Shown here one piece after another: positions 12,701 through 25,200 of a stretch of DNA of 64,000 nt (position 1 is the stretch's first letter; each line of letters starts with the position of its first letter). The notes under the pieces were generated by a model, which was not told the DNA's origin, searched no databases, and saw only the letters and a program-made list of their open reading frames with translations. The stretch spans positions 122,401-186,400 of the forward strand of contig JAVGVS010000159.1 of assembly GCA_032718565.1 (NCBI GenBank), in the 5' to 3' direction. The DNA is from Distichodus sexfasciatus. Taxonomy: Eukaryota; Chordata; Actinopteri; Characiformes; Distichodontidae. The translations under genes were made by a program, and so were the position numbers.

Positions 12701-14200
12701 GTACAAGCTAAAACAGTGGACATGTGCCATTTTTGGGCTCTGAGGTCTGACATTCAGTCCACCAAGTGGTTTCACTATAACATATTCGGTTTAGACTGTG
12801 GTTGAACTTTTGCGTAAGGAAAGAAAAAAAATGAAAACGATAGGGTCCCAGCACTTCATGCTTGGACCCCTAACAATGTTTTATAATTGGAAATGACTGA
12901 TTTTGCTGTCTTCAAACAGCAAACTGTTCTGCTGATTTAGATGTTGTTATTGTCTTCTCTTCTGTAAATAACTAGAATAAATTTACTCCTTCTGTTTACT
13001 TCTATTCACTCTTTCAGGTTCCTCTTGACGAATGCCGTTATACCGCCGTTTACAGGTTAGATGTGGTATTGCAAATCCTATTAAAACTACAGCAGTTGTA
13101 CGGGAGTTTCACTGAACAAGATTAAAGTCTTTTCCAAAATACAGTTAAATTTGAAATAGACTTTTACATATGATTAGTACTGACCAAATTAATTCTTTCT
13201 ATTTCTCCTGCTTTTATTACAGGTCATGGCCTGAGTTTTGTCACTGAGCTGCCTTATTGTGTGGTTGTCAGTTTGGTTTTTTGGACTGCTTTACTTGTTC
13301 AGCTACCGGTTTTAGATATTAATTATCTGTTTAATGTGAATTAACGTTGCGAATATCTCGGGCCACTCATGTTCGGATCATTTTTCATGATGTTCTATTA
13401 ATTTTCTGCCTTAACTTTTGACAGCAGGCGTCGCTAGTCAACGTTATGTTTGAATGAGAGTACATTTTTGCGAATCACCTCAGTGATTAAAACACTTCTT
13501 TCCCCACCACTATTATCTCATCTGCATGCATATTTCAATAAAGGCAAACATAAAAATAGCAGAGAAACACAATGTATTCACTTCACACTTTTTGCTACAT
13601 GATTTCAATGAAGTGCTGCGATTATCTCAATTCATTAATGTCCGTATTTTTCGACAGATTTTACAGATTTAACTGACGTTTGCCAGATGTCGCTACTAAA
13701 AGCTGTGGTTGAACGGGATATTCAGAAAATCTTTTTTTGTGAATGAACTAAACTGGAAAATACTCCTTTCCCCAAGCACTATCATCTAAATGACATGTTT
13801 ATATCATTTTAGGCACCATATAAAATTCGACAAAGAAACAATGTGTTCGTGTTTTATTTATATTGCTTTGTGGTTTTTAACCGTTTGTATTTTGAAGCGG
13901 TGCTACCATCTTAACTCATTAATCCAGATAATTTATCAATATTTTTGCCAGCTCTTGTCACTGGTGAACAAGGTAAACATTTTACGGGAAAAAAAATAGT
14001 TATCACTATTACTACATGTAGATGTTAATATATGCACAACACAGACCTTTTGGCAAAGAAACAGTGTTCACTTTTCACACTCTGAACGTTATTTTTGAAC
14101 GTTTTTTTTGCGAATCAACTGACCAAATAATGTCTCAGTAAAAACCTTGACTATTATCTCATGTATGTGTTTTTCAATATACTCACGTCATAATATTTTG
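9740..14200. other. intergenic, no gene seen
   Basis: AT-rich DNA between the divergent genes gna14 and cep78. Open frames here are short and have no splice context or recognisable peptide. A small imperfect hairpin, GGTCCCAGCACTTCATGCTTGGACC, lies near 12844-12869; similar hairpins are dispersed in fish genomes. Nothing else stands out. Confidence 0.6.
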
Positions 14201-14229
14201 ACAAAGAAACAGAATGAGTTCACGTTTTC

Positions 14230-14560
14230 AGTAGCGTTCCTCCGCTCTAGCTGCAATGCCGCGTCTCAGCGGTAGATGGCGGTAAGCGCCGCTACATCGC
14301 ACCCACGCAACAGAGAAGAACAAGCGCTCAATGTTTTCAAACCCGAGCGGCGGCAGTAGCAGCAGCGTCCCTGCGGTGGATACACAGCCACAACAAACAT
14401 CCACCAGCCTCTGTTGTTGTGGAAACAGCGTTCTCGAAACGATCTCAACGGCACTGAAGACGAGTTAAAAATTGTGGGCAGACGGGAGTAAAAAATAGCT
14501 CCAGAATTTGCCTTCTGAGTTAGCCAATTTAGCTAACGGAGCTATTGACCACAAACGACG
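14230..14560 (+). promoter_or_regulatory. candidate cep78 promoter / non-coding first exon region
   Basis: This is the only CpG-enriched stretch upstream of cep78 (CTGCAATGCCGCGTCTCAG, GGTAAGCGCCGCTACATCGC, CCCGAGCGGCGGCAG). It includes an ATGGCGG motif of YY1 type at about 14276, followed at once by GTAAGC, a possible donor. The cep78 start codon lies 26 bp after an acceptor-like CTGGCTGCAG ending at 15600, which implies an upstream non-coding exon. The transcription start is not determined. Confidence 0.4.
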
Positions 14561-15625
14561 GTTCGTACAAGAGTTTGCTCGCTGCAGTTTTTTTTAGTCA
14601 TTTAGACTCATTTAGTCTGATCAGATCGGGGGTGTTTACAGATTTTTAACAGATTTTGGTCACAACTTTGCGTGGAGTTTACTGTAGGTGCGTCCACCCG
14701 ACACGGATTAAACTCCCATTCTTATGGTGCGTTCAAGACGCGTCGCAAATTAGGAGAATTCGAGCTGAAACAGTTTAAGCGCTTCGGTTTTGATTAGTTT
14801 TACATCAGAAACTCCTGTGCAAATTCTGCAATTGATACGAGTTGTAATTCCTAAAACTACTATTTCTCCAAATCCGAGACTTAGTAGTAATATGAGTAAA
14901 ACTTGAGGGTAATCACCCATTCATTTTATTGCGATTTTAGCTTCGATTCTTAGTCGGATCGAGTCGGTTGTAGTCTGTAGATTTTGTCAAAGGGACCAAC
15001 ATTGGCTTCACAAGTGAGTTTGGGATCGAGTCGTGATTTATTATTTGACATTTTTTAATTTCACGACTGGAATCGGGACACAGGTGTCAAACTGCTGCAC
15101 TGATTTTTTTTGTAATCGCCTTGATTGAACAGACAGTTGGACAGTTAAGGGGTGGAATAATTGTCAGACGGGCAACAGAACAAACCAAGAAGGGGCTGGA
15201 AACAAAATGCAAAACCTACTAAATCGGTGCCTGACAAAATGAGATGCAATATTTGTTGTGGGGCTTTTTTTTTTAGAATTTTCTCTGTGATTTAAAACCT
15301 TGTCTTAAGAATAGTGTGCTGGAGACTGTGAGTTCTTTGATGGTCCGATGAGGGCTCGCTGTTTTACAGTGGGTGCCAAATAGACTGCTATATTGACAGG
15401 GTAGATTTAAGAATTGGGGCAAAAAGGGGGCAAAGAAACTGTTCTAGCACCAGAAGTCGTAGTGTGATGTGTTTGGTTTAATTTGTCGTACTTAACATTC
15501 GATGTCCTACATGTTACCCGTGCATATTGCTATAATCATGCTGTCATATATAACATAAGTATTTCTTTGAGAGCTGTACTCTTTCTTCGTCTGGCTGCAG
15601 GTGAGCGTACGGGTCGTGGTGAGCC

Positions 15626-18600
15626 ATGCTGAGCTCAGCGGAGGTACGGCGTCAGTGGTCTCGTGACTTTGGGAGCTACTACGCGCAGGCCTGCGCTGCT
15701 CAGGGCTCCGCCCCGCTACCGGCTGTGAAGTTCAACCTGAGCGAAGACGTGCTGGACTTCAATGGGGACATCATTAGTCTCCAGGACTGGACGCCCATTC
15801 TGTCAGCCTTGTCCATCAACAAACAGCTGCAGAGCGTCACCATCAGAAGCTGCTACCTCAACACGTTGGGTTCACAGGGTGAGACTCTGGCACAGGAGAC
15901 TCTTTTCCAAAAATTAGCATTGTAAATAAACTGCATTGTTACCCCTTCGTTCCCTACCTCACAGTGGTGGGTAACAACTTTCTGAAAAAAAGATGTTGGG
16001 GACGCTACCTGTAAATGGTATATTTTCAGGCTACGAGCTACTTCTGATTAAAAGTAACTACACTACAAGCTACAGAGGCAAAAGTAACTAACCACATTGA
16101 AGCCATTTCACTGCCACGAGTTCTTGCTTCCATCCTGGCCAAAGGGGACTCCATCCTCTGACTCCATCTTGCAGCTGCCATGAGAGTGATGCAATGAGCA
16201 TGTGCCAATTTGGTTCCCGGTAGTAAAAAATACTAGTCTAGAAAAAGATTGCTTTTTTTCCTTTTTGTAATGATGCTGCATTTTGCCATCTTGAAGAATA
16301 GTCACTTTTTACAGGTAGCTTCACTACAGGTTTAAAGTAGTTAAATCAGCATGAAAGTCTCTACTGAAGTAAACACTGCTGGAACGTTTGCATTCACGTG
16401 TCAACGTGGAAATCGAATGCAATGCTTCTTTTCAGTTTCCCTCAAGGCCTCCAGCAGAAAGAGGACTCCTGCGATCCACTCGAAAGGCATGACGCTTCAG
16501 TTGTGCAAAGCCCTGCAGAAGTGTCTGTGCGTTTCCCCCAGCCTTAAGGCACTGCAGATTCACGGGCTGCAGCTGAGAGAGAGAGACCTCAACCTTCTCA
16601 CAAAGGTAAGCGGGGGAGGCACACGTCCAGGAGTCTCTCCTACAGAGCACAGGTGCAAATCACACATCCAGGAGTCTCTCCTACAGAGCACAGGTGCAAA
16701 TCACACATCCAGGAGTCTCTCCTACAGAGCACAGGTGCAAATCCAGCTTTAATCCTACCACCGGAATTACCAACATTGGGTTCAAAACCGACCTGCTTAT
16801 GATGCAGGGTGAGACCAGCCTTAAATAAGTGGAAGAATCTGAGGTTTGTATTTACTGTTTTGTTCTCTCTCTACAGGGCTTGGCCAAGAGCGTCTCCCTG
16901 GAGCATCTGTCTCTGGCACGCTGCCCAATTGCAGATAATGGTCTAGAAAGTGAGTTAAAGATGATTTGTGGACTATGAGCATTATGCCTGTTCACTAATG
17001 TTTGCACTACACTTACACTGCTGAAATGTTAGTTGGTCTTATGGTTTATATGCCGTTGTAGCAGGTTTCTTTGTATATGTTTAATATGGAAGAATAAAAC
17101 TGAGTGGACCCTGTTGATTGATTTATAATAATCTGTATTGACCCTGAAAAAGCCATATCAGTCTATCGCTAATTTGTATATTGTACTGTATATGAACTCA
17201 GCAATCTGTCAGAGCGTGAAATACTCCACCACACTCCGGACGGTGGATTTCACTTCCTGCAACCTCACCTGGCACGGAGCAGAACACATGGCAAACATTA
17301 TTAAGGTAGTAACGCTTATGTTAGTTTACCTGCTTCAGACAAAACCAATTATTTCCCTATGCCAGACTCTCAATACATATTTTAGAGAAATCACAATGCA
17401 ACAAAAGAACAATACATGCTATTTACTTGGACGTTCTAAATTAAGTTCAATAAAAGAAATATGGTTGGTTTGGAGCAGCACCAGGCGATGCGGCGGCACA
17501 CCACGGCGTGGGCGGAGTCTCTCAGGTACAGGAGGGCAGAGTTTGAGGCCATGGGCGGCTTGAGGAGGATCACGCTCAACGACAACATCCTGATCGGGGA
17601 CAAGGGAGTGACGGCACTGGCTGAGGAGCTCGCCGAGGACCTCTGGGTTAAAGGTAAGAGTGTAAGGTTAGAGAATCTTCTAATCAGTTTCTAACCAGGT
17701 AGGGCTGGGCAGGTAAGTGAGTTATTGTTTGTCATTGTGAACACAGCACAGCACAGTGCACCACAACGAAATGTGACCTATCCGTAAAGGTCAAAAAATA
17801 AACCCAAAGCCGAATAATTGTCTATTAATCATAATCAAGGTAAAATGTTCAATTAATCCGAATATTGATTTGAGGTCATATCAGCCAGCCCTAGTTCTGA
17901 GTCACATTTAAGGAGGAAAACAGCGTTGAAATGATTCATCTTGGTGTCCTGTTGATTTAGCTGGTTAGTATTTGGTTTTTTAACTGTAATATTCTGCAAT
18001 TCTAGCGGTGGATCTGCAGCGGTGTGGCATTTCTAACGAAGGCGCTCAAGTTCTGGAGAAGATGCTGGAATCCAACTCCACTCTGTGCGTGCTGGACATC
18101 AGGAGGAACCCTCTAGTGGGTCAGTCGAACACTTGTCGTTACAACGCTTGTTCCTCTTCCTTCTTCCCACAGACCAGTTAGACTGAAATATTAACCTCAA
18201 ATTACTTTTCCTTTTGTAGATAACGAGTCGGTGAAGGCTGTGATTAAGAAAGTGCTAATAAACAGTAACGGCCAGGACTCACAGGTAAGTATTAAAGTCC
18301 TTAAGCATGTAGCTAGCATTGCCCGGAGAAAGTAGCACATCAGTTTGTTTAATCGATTGGACTATTTCACCGACATGTTTGAACCTCCTCGTTTCATTAC
18401 AGTATCTCTGGCTGAAGCCTCCAGCTAAAGACTCCCACGATCACTCGGGGCAGGGGCCACGGAGGAGTGCAGGAAGAGCTGCCCACAGGTTTGGTGAGTT
18501 TCCGACTTCCAAGTGAACACAAACAAAAGAATGGTTTCTGGGCTTAAATTTTTCATTGACCATCTCAATTCGTAGCCTGATTTGGCTTCTTATTGTGTGT

Positions 18601-21600
18601 GTGTGTGCTGCAGGGCCCCGCCGGGCATCTTTAACAGCAGGTGGTCGAAGGCCCCCTCGGCCTGGCACAGCCGGATATATCCCATGGCGCACTGCAGCAC
18701 GAGCTGCGCTTCAGAGGTGAACTGGGATTGTATGAAAATAAACAACTTATTTTCAGAAAAATCACAATAATTAATGATAAAAATAATGATTAAAAATTAT
18801 TAATTCATTCAATTTACTAGAAATGCACAATATTGAGATATTGTTATCGGAACTTTAAATTTTTTTAAAAGTTTTGCACAGTTCTCCATTCCCCTTAAGC
18901 AAGGTTGTTGCTTTGTGTTCCTGTCCCGTTTAGGGGTCTCCCGCAGGGGGCAGGCTTCTCAGAAAAGAGTTTTCAGGTTTGATCCTCAACTCTTTTTTTT
19001 TTTTTTTTTAATAACTTTATTTCTTACTTTCATGAATGCTTGGAAATGGAATAATCGAAATGCTCTCTCTCTTCTTAGAACGCCTCCACCATCCGGGTGA
19101 CTCTGGAGTCGGAGAGCGAGTCGGTCTCTGAGGAAGTGGTGGTAGCGCCTCCGCGGGAAAACATTACGAGCAGCCAGTTTAAACGCCTGCAGACGGATTA
19201 CAAGCGGCTCCAGGTACTATCGGAGATGTAGAGTCGTGTTAGACTTACAGTTGCCACTGGTCTAAAGGGTGAGAGCCAAGCTAGGGGGAGCGATTTCCTA
19301 CTCCGTGTTTCTTTGAGATGGCTATTTTAGATGACAAGATGAAGAGAAATCACATCTTAGCATTAGTGGCAGCGGTTGAAATTGATTTGCACGCGTCTTC
19401 GAGATACGCCGCCGTTTGTAGTGAGTTCTTGACAGTGTATGCCCTGCCCCTTCCTCGATTTGATTAGCTAGCAAGAGACAAGTGACATGGACAAGCGCAT
19501 GCTGTTCTAAAAGTTGAAGAGATTTCAACTTGAAGTTCTTTGAGCGACAAAAAAATGTCTCCACCGGCATTTTTTTCTCTGCTGAATGTGCTTAGCGGTT
19601 TGAACGCTGAAGCTCATAGGATTTGTATTATAAATAGGCGCTGGCAGCAGAAAAAAAGGGCCCTAATTTTTAGCTTTTTTTTTTTGTTCAAGTGATGTGG
19701 TGTTCCGCAAGGGTGTGTACGAGATGCTAGAAAGATGTCACATTTCGTCCTCTTCCCTGTTGACTAAGAGTAAAGGAAAGCTAATGGGAACAATCTTGGC
19801 TTATGAAACCCTTAGCTTTAAACCAGGGTTTAGACTTCAGACCTGGACTGTGACCCTGAAAGTCCAGTCTGTGATTAAGGCTAGACTAGCATTGAGTTTC
19901 AGTGGTAAATCTCTGCAGTTGTTGTAGCTTTTTAATCTCTCCCAATAAAAGTGTGTCATTGGGGCAGTTGACAGTGTAACGGTGAAAGAGTTGCCCCATT
20001 ATCAGAAGGTCGCCAGTCGAGTCCCAGAGCGATACAGGTACCACTGAGGTACTCATGAGCAAGCTGTCGTCCCCAAGCATTGCTCCTTGACGGCTGGGTC
20101 AAATGTAGATGTCACATTTCATTGTGGTGCACTGTGTGCTGTGCTGTGTTCGCAATGACAAATAATCAATCACTCACTCACTATAATATATTTCACTTAA
20201 AGTTAACGGAATATTTATCCTACAGGTGGAACTGGAGGACTGCAGGCTCCGACTGGCTCAGGAGAGAAACGTAAGACTTAAAGCGGAGTCCCGCCTGATG
20301 GAGGTACGACATTTTTTTCCTCTTCATCTTACTGATCTGAGAACTGAACCTCATTTTTTACATCTGTTTTTTCTTCCCTTCTGTCAGCTGGAGCTAGAGA
20401 ACAGTCGGCTGCGAGCCTTAAATCAGCATCTGTCTGAGGCCCAAACCAACCGCTCTGTACTGGAGGAGGAACAGGTGCTGGAGAGCATCGAGTCGTCCTT
20501 TCAGAAGTTCCACGCCTTCCTCGACCTGCTCAAGGATGCTGGGTAATAGCAAGTCTCCTTTTCTTACTCCTTAAAAAGTCTTAGAACGTCTCAAAATACA
20601 ATCTTTGATTGAATATATGCTATAAATTTGCTGTAGTTGTTAAACTTGAACTGTTCTGGGGTGCGTTTCCCAAAAGCATAGTTGCTAACGTATTGCTAAC
20701 TACATTAGCAACACTGTTTGTTGCTAACATACACTGTTAGTTGCTAATGTACACTATGTTAGTTGTTAGTTGCTAACGCGCGCTATGTTAGTTGCTAACG
20801 CGCGCTATGTTAGTTGCTAACGCGCGCTATGTTAGTTGCTAACGCGCGCTATGTTAGTTGCTAACGCCTAACGAGCTTATGTTAGTTGTTAAGCGTTAAC
20901 GCACGCTATGTTAGTTGTTAATTGCTAACGAACGCTATGTTAGTTGTTAATTGCTAACGTACGCTATGTTAGTTGCCAACGTACGCTATGTTAGTTGCCA
21001 ACGTACGCTATGTTAGTTGCCAACGTACGCTATGTTTTGGGAAACGCACCCCTGGTTGGTTGAACAAAAAGCTCTGAACAAAAGATCAGACAGTTGTAAG
21101 CTTTGTTTTCCAGATTAAGAGTGAGTAAATTTGATTGTCAAATCAGTTGTGTTGCCATTTTGGGGTCTTATGTAATGCTTATTAAGGCGATTAAAAAGGT
21201 CTTAAAAGCATTGGATTTGACTTGTTAAAAAAGCCCCAAAATTTTGCATTTCCATTCATAAGAGGGAGTTTTTTTTAATAGTTGTTGTTTGGATGCATTT
21301 TTTTTTAGGTTGGGCCAAATGGCATCCCTGGCTGGCATTGAGCAGTCGGACTTTAAAATTGTGGCTCATCCTCAGCTCTCCTCTACCGAGCGAAAAGAGC
21401 AAGGCGACCAGGCTGGTGAACAGAGGAGAGGGGAGACTGTAGTAAGTGTGGTTTATAGTAAAGATGCTGATATCTTGTCTTTAAAAAAGCAAAAATGGAA
21501 CATTCAAAGAAGGAGGAAAAACTCAAATATGTTTAACATAAAGGTTAAGTATAATTTGTTGAAATTTTATTCACAACGCAAGGAGACCCCTGGCCTAAGC

Positions 21601-22487
21601 TGGTAAATATACAGTGAAAACTGAGAAGCTTAAAAGATATAAAGGAAAGCATTTAAATGGTTTCATTAATTTGTTATTGTATAATATTTGTTTTATTTTA
21701 AAGAAAAAGAAAGGGCATGTTGCAGTTGAATTTCCTTTTGTAACATGTAAACATGTCTTAAAACTTTAGAAACTTGCATTATTTATTTATAATGCAAGTT
21801 AATCAAATTTAACATGTTAATCATTTTTAACATGTTAACATACCTGATTAATCTGGAAAGTTGAATGTATTTTTTATTCATTTATTTTTAGTGCAAATAA
21901 ATTAGATGACCCCAGCACTAAACTTGGCACATGTAACATTTTTTGAGTAAACTGGATCCACACTGTAGCATCACACAGGAAAAAAGCTTCTTTGTGGAAT
22001 ATTTGGATGTCTTCGGATCATGAATGTGATCACATGTACGTGTGGAAAACCTTGTGAAATAAATCGATTCTGATCTGAAGGTGCTGAAAACCTTTTACAC
22101 TCTCCACAGACGATAGAGCATCCCCAAAGAAACTCAAGACATTCATCCAGCAGATCATCCTCCAAAACTTCTGTTCTCTCCAGAGCTCCGTCTCACCCCT
22201 CGTCCCTCCAGCAGGAGCCTCCTCTCCCCCCAGCCGTGCGCCCCGATTCCCCCTCTGGCCCAGCCGAGGCCCCCGAGTCCTGGCGGAGTCTGTCGAAATC
22301 TGGGAGTTCGGCCGGCGACAGCAACAGGGCCAGCGTGTGGAGCGAAGCCTGTCGCTCTTATACAGACGATTTCTCTGAAATTTCACAAGCTCCAAGCTCC
22401 CGATCCTCCGCCGTGTCTCAGCTAGGATCTGGGAGGTTCAGTGCTGCTCAGAGCCAAAAAAGCTTATCTGGGCTGGCTGGGTTCTAG
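15626..22487 (+). CDS. cep78: cep78, centrosomal protein of 78 kDa (complete)
   Basis: Cep78 is a centriole-wall protein needed for normal ciliogenesis; human CEP78 loss causes cone-rod dystrophy with hearing loss. Coding exons: 15626-15878, 16436-16605, 16877-16949, 17202-17305, 17479-17653, 18006-18119, 18220-18284, 18403-18493, 18614-18716, 18934-18976, 19079-19213, 20226-20303, 20388-20542, 21309-21441, 22110-22487. All splice sites are GT/AG and the phases close to 2070 nt, 689 residues, TAG stop. Residues 1-310 are leucine-rich repeats, with conserved NLTWHGAEHMANIIK, MRRHTTAWAESLRYRR, LRRITLNDNILIGD and VLDIRRNPLVDNESVKAVIKK. PWRTAARAALQR lies near residue 380. A coiled coil spans about 430-505 (DYKRLQVELEDCRLRLAQER, LELENSRLRALNQHL), then the signature SIESSFQKFHAFLDLLKDAG and the Ser-rich tail 565-689. 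The start has G at -3. Identity is firm; the 5' non-coding exon is not placed. Confidence 0.95.
15958..16350. repeat. probable dispersed repeat in cep78 intron 1
   Basis: GTGGTGGGTAAC at the left, paired phrases such as ACCTGTAAATGGTATATTTT and TTTTTACAGGTAGCTTCACTAC, and repeated AAAGTAACTAC words suggest an inverted-terminal element of a type common in fish. The ends are not sharp and there is no coding capacity. Confidence 0.35.
16622..16745. repeat. three-copy 41-bp tandem repeat beside a cep78 donor
   Basis: The phrase CCAGGAGTCTCTCCTACAGAGCACAGGTGCAAAT occurs three times with near-perfect 41-bp spacing, starting 17 bp after the exon 2 donor at 16606. Each unit holds the palindrome GGAGTCTCTCC and a decoy acceptor-like CTCCTACAG. 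Confidence 0.85.
17700..17893. mobile_element. short GGGCTGG inverted-terminal element in cep78 intron 5
   Basis: It starts TAGGGCTGGGC and ends GGTCATATCAGCCAGCCCTA, so the ends are inverted repeats. The flanks do not show a matching target duplication. It belongs to the same family type as 4060-4553 and 61794-63327. Confidence 0.5.
18934..18976 (+). CDS. cep78: cep78 microexon 10 (43 nt)
   Basis: Without this exon, exon 9 (ending with two bases of a codon) joins exon 11 out of frame and meets a stop after a few codons. The segment has a CCCGTTTAG acceptor and a GTTTGA donor, a weak donor because it lacks the usual A at +3. It restores the frame and adds GLPQGAGFSEKSFQ, in the position of human CEP78 residues starting GFPL. 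The weak donor makes it a candidate for regulated inclusion. Confidence 0.72.
19958..20190 (+). repeat. tRNA-derived SINE, family 3
   Basis: GTGTAACGGTGAAAGAGTTG, then AGTCGAGTCCC in the B-box position, then the body ACCACTGAGGTACTCATGAG, TTGTGGTGCACTGTGTGCTG and GACAAATAATCAATCACTCA. It is a diverged member of the family whose best copies are at 52805-53045 and 62853-63105. It lies in cep78 intron 11. Confidence 0.75.
20658..21052. mobile_element. inverted-terminal-repeat element with an internal 22-bp array, in cep78 intron 13
   Basis: The left end GGGGTGCGTTTCCCAAAA (20658-20675) is an exact inverted copy of the right end TTTTGGGAAACGCACCCC (21035-21052). The interior is almost wholly a tandem array of about 22-bp units (GTTAGTTGCTAACGCGCGCTAT), changing to GTACGCTATGTTAGTTGCCA at the right side. 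Short fish elements with these termini and a GTTGCTAAC interior are known; here the interior has expanded. The superfamily is not assigned. Confidence 0.75.
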
Positions 22488-23036
22488 TCTCTTGTACGCT
22501 GTTAACAAAAATGTTTGTTTAAACATCATAGTTCACATACTTGTATCGTTTACTTAAACGTAAAACAGTAATTTGTGCTGTTTGTACTGGCTTTCAAGGC
22601 TGTGTTCACATATTTTTATTTGTGTGAACTGACTTAGAACCTTGTAACATTTAAAAGTTGTAATTCCATAAATTATTCTTTTGACTTGAAGTAAAAGGAA
22701 GTGTGTTAACACGACTAACTTACAGTGTAGAGATTTTTCAAAAATATTTCCTCAGTGCCACAATAACAAGTTGTGTTCCTTGTCATGCTATTTTCATACT
22801 TTATATTTTTGTAAATGAATTGTTTAACAGAATGGTGCTGCATTTCCATTTTTGCTGTTACTGACCATTTTCATTTTTGACATAAAATTGTCATTTTTAG
22901 TACACGTCTTGTTGCTTGTCCTTGTCTTACTAGGAGTCAGTGTGCAAATCCAGATGCGAATTTCATGTTGCGTCTCAAGAACTAAATCACTTCATAACTA
23001 ACCAGTGTGATGTTTATTTGGGCAAGAATAGCATGG

Positions 23037-23042
23037 AATAAA
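23037..23042 (+). terminator. cep78 poly(A) signal
   Basis: A canonical AATAAA lies 550 bp after the cep78 stop codon, followed by a GT-rich stretch (GATGCTCTGTGAGCTG). This implies a 3' UTR of about 570 nt, leaving roughly 0.6 kb before the cabin1 promoter. Confidence 0.6.
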
Positions 23043-23599
23043 TCTTGATGGAATGATGCTCTGTGAGCTGTTTTAACTTCAGTTTCAGTTTATTTTACTG
23101 TGCAAAGTGAAATATACAAAATAGGATGTTAGTAAATACATCAAACTCCAAGATCGCAATTGTACGTCATAAAAACAGCTGATAGAAACTGTCCGTGCAA
23201 ATGAACAGACTAGAAAGACCATTAAAAATGGTAATAATAATAAATTCATAATAAAATGCCGTTGCGTGATTTTATGTTTGAAACCTTTCAGATAAACCAA
23301 ATTCTTCAAATACCAATAGTTTTAAAGCTGTGGGGATAAATTGAAAAAAAAAAACATTTGCCCAGCATTTTGTAATGAGCTCAAAGTGATTTCAGAAACT
23401 CTCAATACACGACATACACAGTTAACTCGTACAGACTGGGACTGGGAATCCAAAGTTCCCATTGGATTAATAAAGTCCTATTATAAGAATTATTTTTACG
23501 ATAATAACTGGTGCCCAGTTTAGAACTGCAAAAAGACAGACGCCCGCACCTGCAACGCTTGCTTTTATGCGCTGTTCTTCTGTGGCGTCCCCGCGCTGT

Positions 23600-23747
23600 C
23601 TTTCAGTTACGCGGTATCCTATTGGCTGACATCAGCGCGCGTGCAGCCTCCTGCCCAATGACGTTGCTCGACGTTGGCCGCCTCCACCTTCATTGAAGCT
23701 GCAGCATTCAGGAGAACCAACTTGCAGCTGCTGCATCCCTCAGCCGG
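23600..23747 (+). promoter_or_regulatory. cabin1 promoter and non-coding exon 1
   Basis: Two CCAAT boxes (ATTGG at 23621-23625 and CCAAT at 23655-23659) sit 34 bp apart, and the second runs into TGACGTT, half a cAMP-response element. The segment is CpG-rich and TATA-less, the usual housekeeping type. A GGTAAAG donor at 23747/23748 ends a likely 5' UTR exon that splices to the acceptor at 25398. The exact start site is inferred. Confidence 0.55.
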
Positions 23748-24959
23748 GTAAAGAACTCTTCTAACACGGCTTCGCGGTTTTATGTATTTTTTTAATCACA
23801 GAAAAGACACAGATATCGTGCGTGGCTACGCGGTGTTTGTGGAATAAGTCCGAAAAGTCAGCGTTTTACGTCAAATAGGAACAATAAGATTACGGGGCTT
23901 AAAGCAAGTGAGCGCTAACGTTAGCCGCTAGCCTGAGTGATAAACAAAAGCGGCGACAACGAGCCGGGTTTCGGTGACAGGCTAATTTGAGGGAATTTTA
24001 ATTGATTCACTAATTTGACAATGCTAAACCTCGATCATTGCAATGTTTGAACCCTGATGGATTCGCTCGGAGACTGTGGGGTGACGTTTGCTGTTGTCTA
24101 CCTGTGTTTTGGACGTTAAGCATTAAGGGAGGTGCTGCACGGTGAATATAGACGAAAAACTGCTTAATCATCCCGATATACACAGATAATGTTTTGGAGA
24201 GGAGGTTATTTATCTTTTATTAAGTAACAAGGGCTTTCCATATGGGTTGTAAACCCCTAGGATGTGCAGAGAAAATGTAAACAAATAATCAAATACATTA
24301 GAGAAATTAAGAAAAGGCTTAAATGCAAAGTAGTAAATATATGGGAAAAAACATCTCAGGTAATAAACAAACATGATCTGTTTAGCTTAAGTGGTATAGG
24401 TTAGAATGTATGTGTATTGCAAAGTGCAGGGGCATAGTTTGTTTAATTATGGCCAACATTGCAATTTTCAGGAGTGCTTTTTGTATCTGATAGTTAAAAA
24501 ATGCAGTTAGTTCCTAGATGCTCTCTAAAGAGTGAAGTCTTCAGATGACATTTGATGTAGAAGTGTAAAATTGCAAGTTTCTTCATTGTCACCACAATGC
24601 GATGTTATATCCAGTGATTCGATTTCTGCCATTGACCCAAAGTCTGCTACAATACCATTTTGATTTAACTTGCTGCTGATTTATCACAGTCCCATCGGTA
24701 AAAATATAAAATCACATATAAGGTCTCATATGAAAGCTAAAATGTCTATTGTCTCAAACTAAGAACGAAAAATTTTGCTGCCAGACGTGAAATGAACACT
24801 CCTTTTGACTAAATGACTAAACTACAAGAGAACATGAAAGTCAGACTTTTTAAGAGATACTGTTTTATTAATAGGCGGGATATAGAATTTTTCATATTGA
24901 AACTGTTACTGACCTCATGCACATTCAGTGTAAAAGTCAATTCCAAGACCATAGTTGTA

Positions 24960-25200
24960 GGTTGAATACTGCATCCTCTCTCTTTCTACTTCTACTTCTA
25001 GTTTAAAATGTATATTTAATACTTCATTTTTAGTTTAAAGTGTATATTTTATATTCTATATGTTGTTTATTCTATGTGCCCTATTATTGTTCTTTGTTGT
25101 TTGCACTGTGAAAACTGGAGCCACGTTGTCTCGTCTCTCTGTATACCTGTTCAGTATATAGCAGAGATGACAATAAAGTTGACTTTGACTTTGACAAGAG
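24960..25200 (+). repeat. LINE 3' end in cabin1 intron 1
   Basis: GCACTGTGAAAACTGGAGCC, CTGTTCAGTATATAGCAGAG and the terminal ATGACAATAAAGTTGACTTT plus GACTTTGAC match the 3' tail of fish L2-like LINEs. It is 5'-truncated, with no reverse transcriptase. The rest of intron 1 (23748-24960) shows nothing I can name. Confidence 0.6.
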
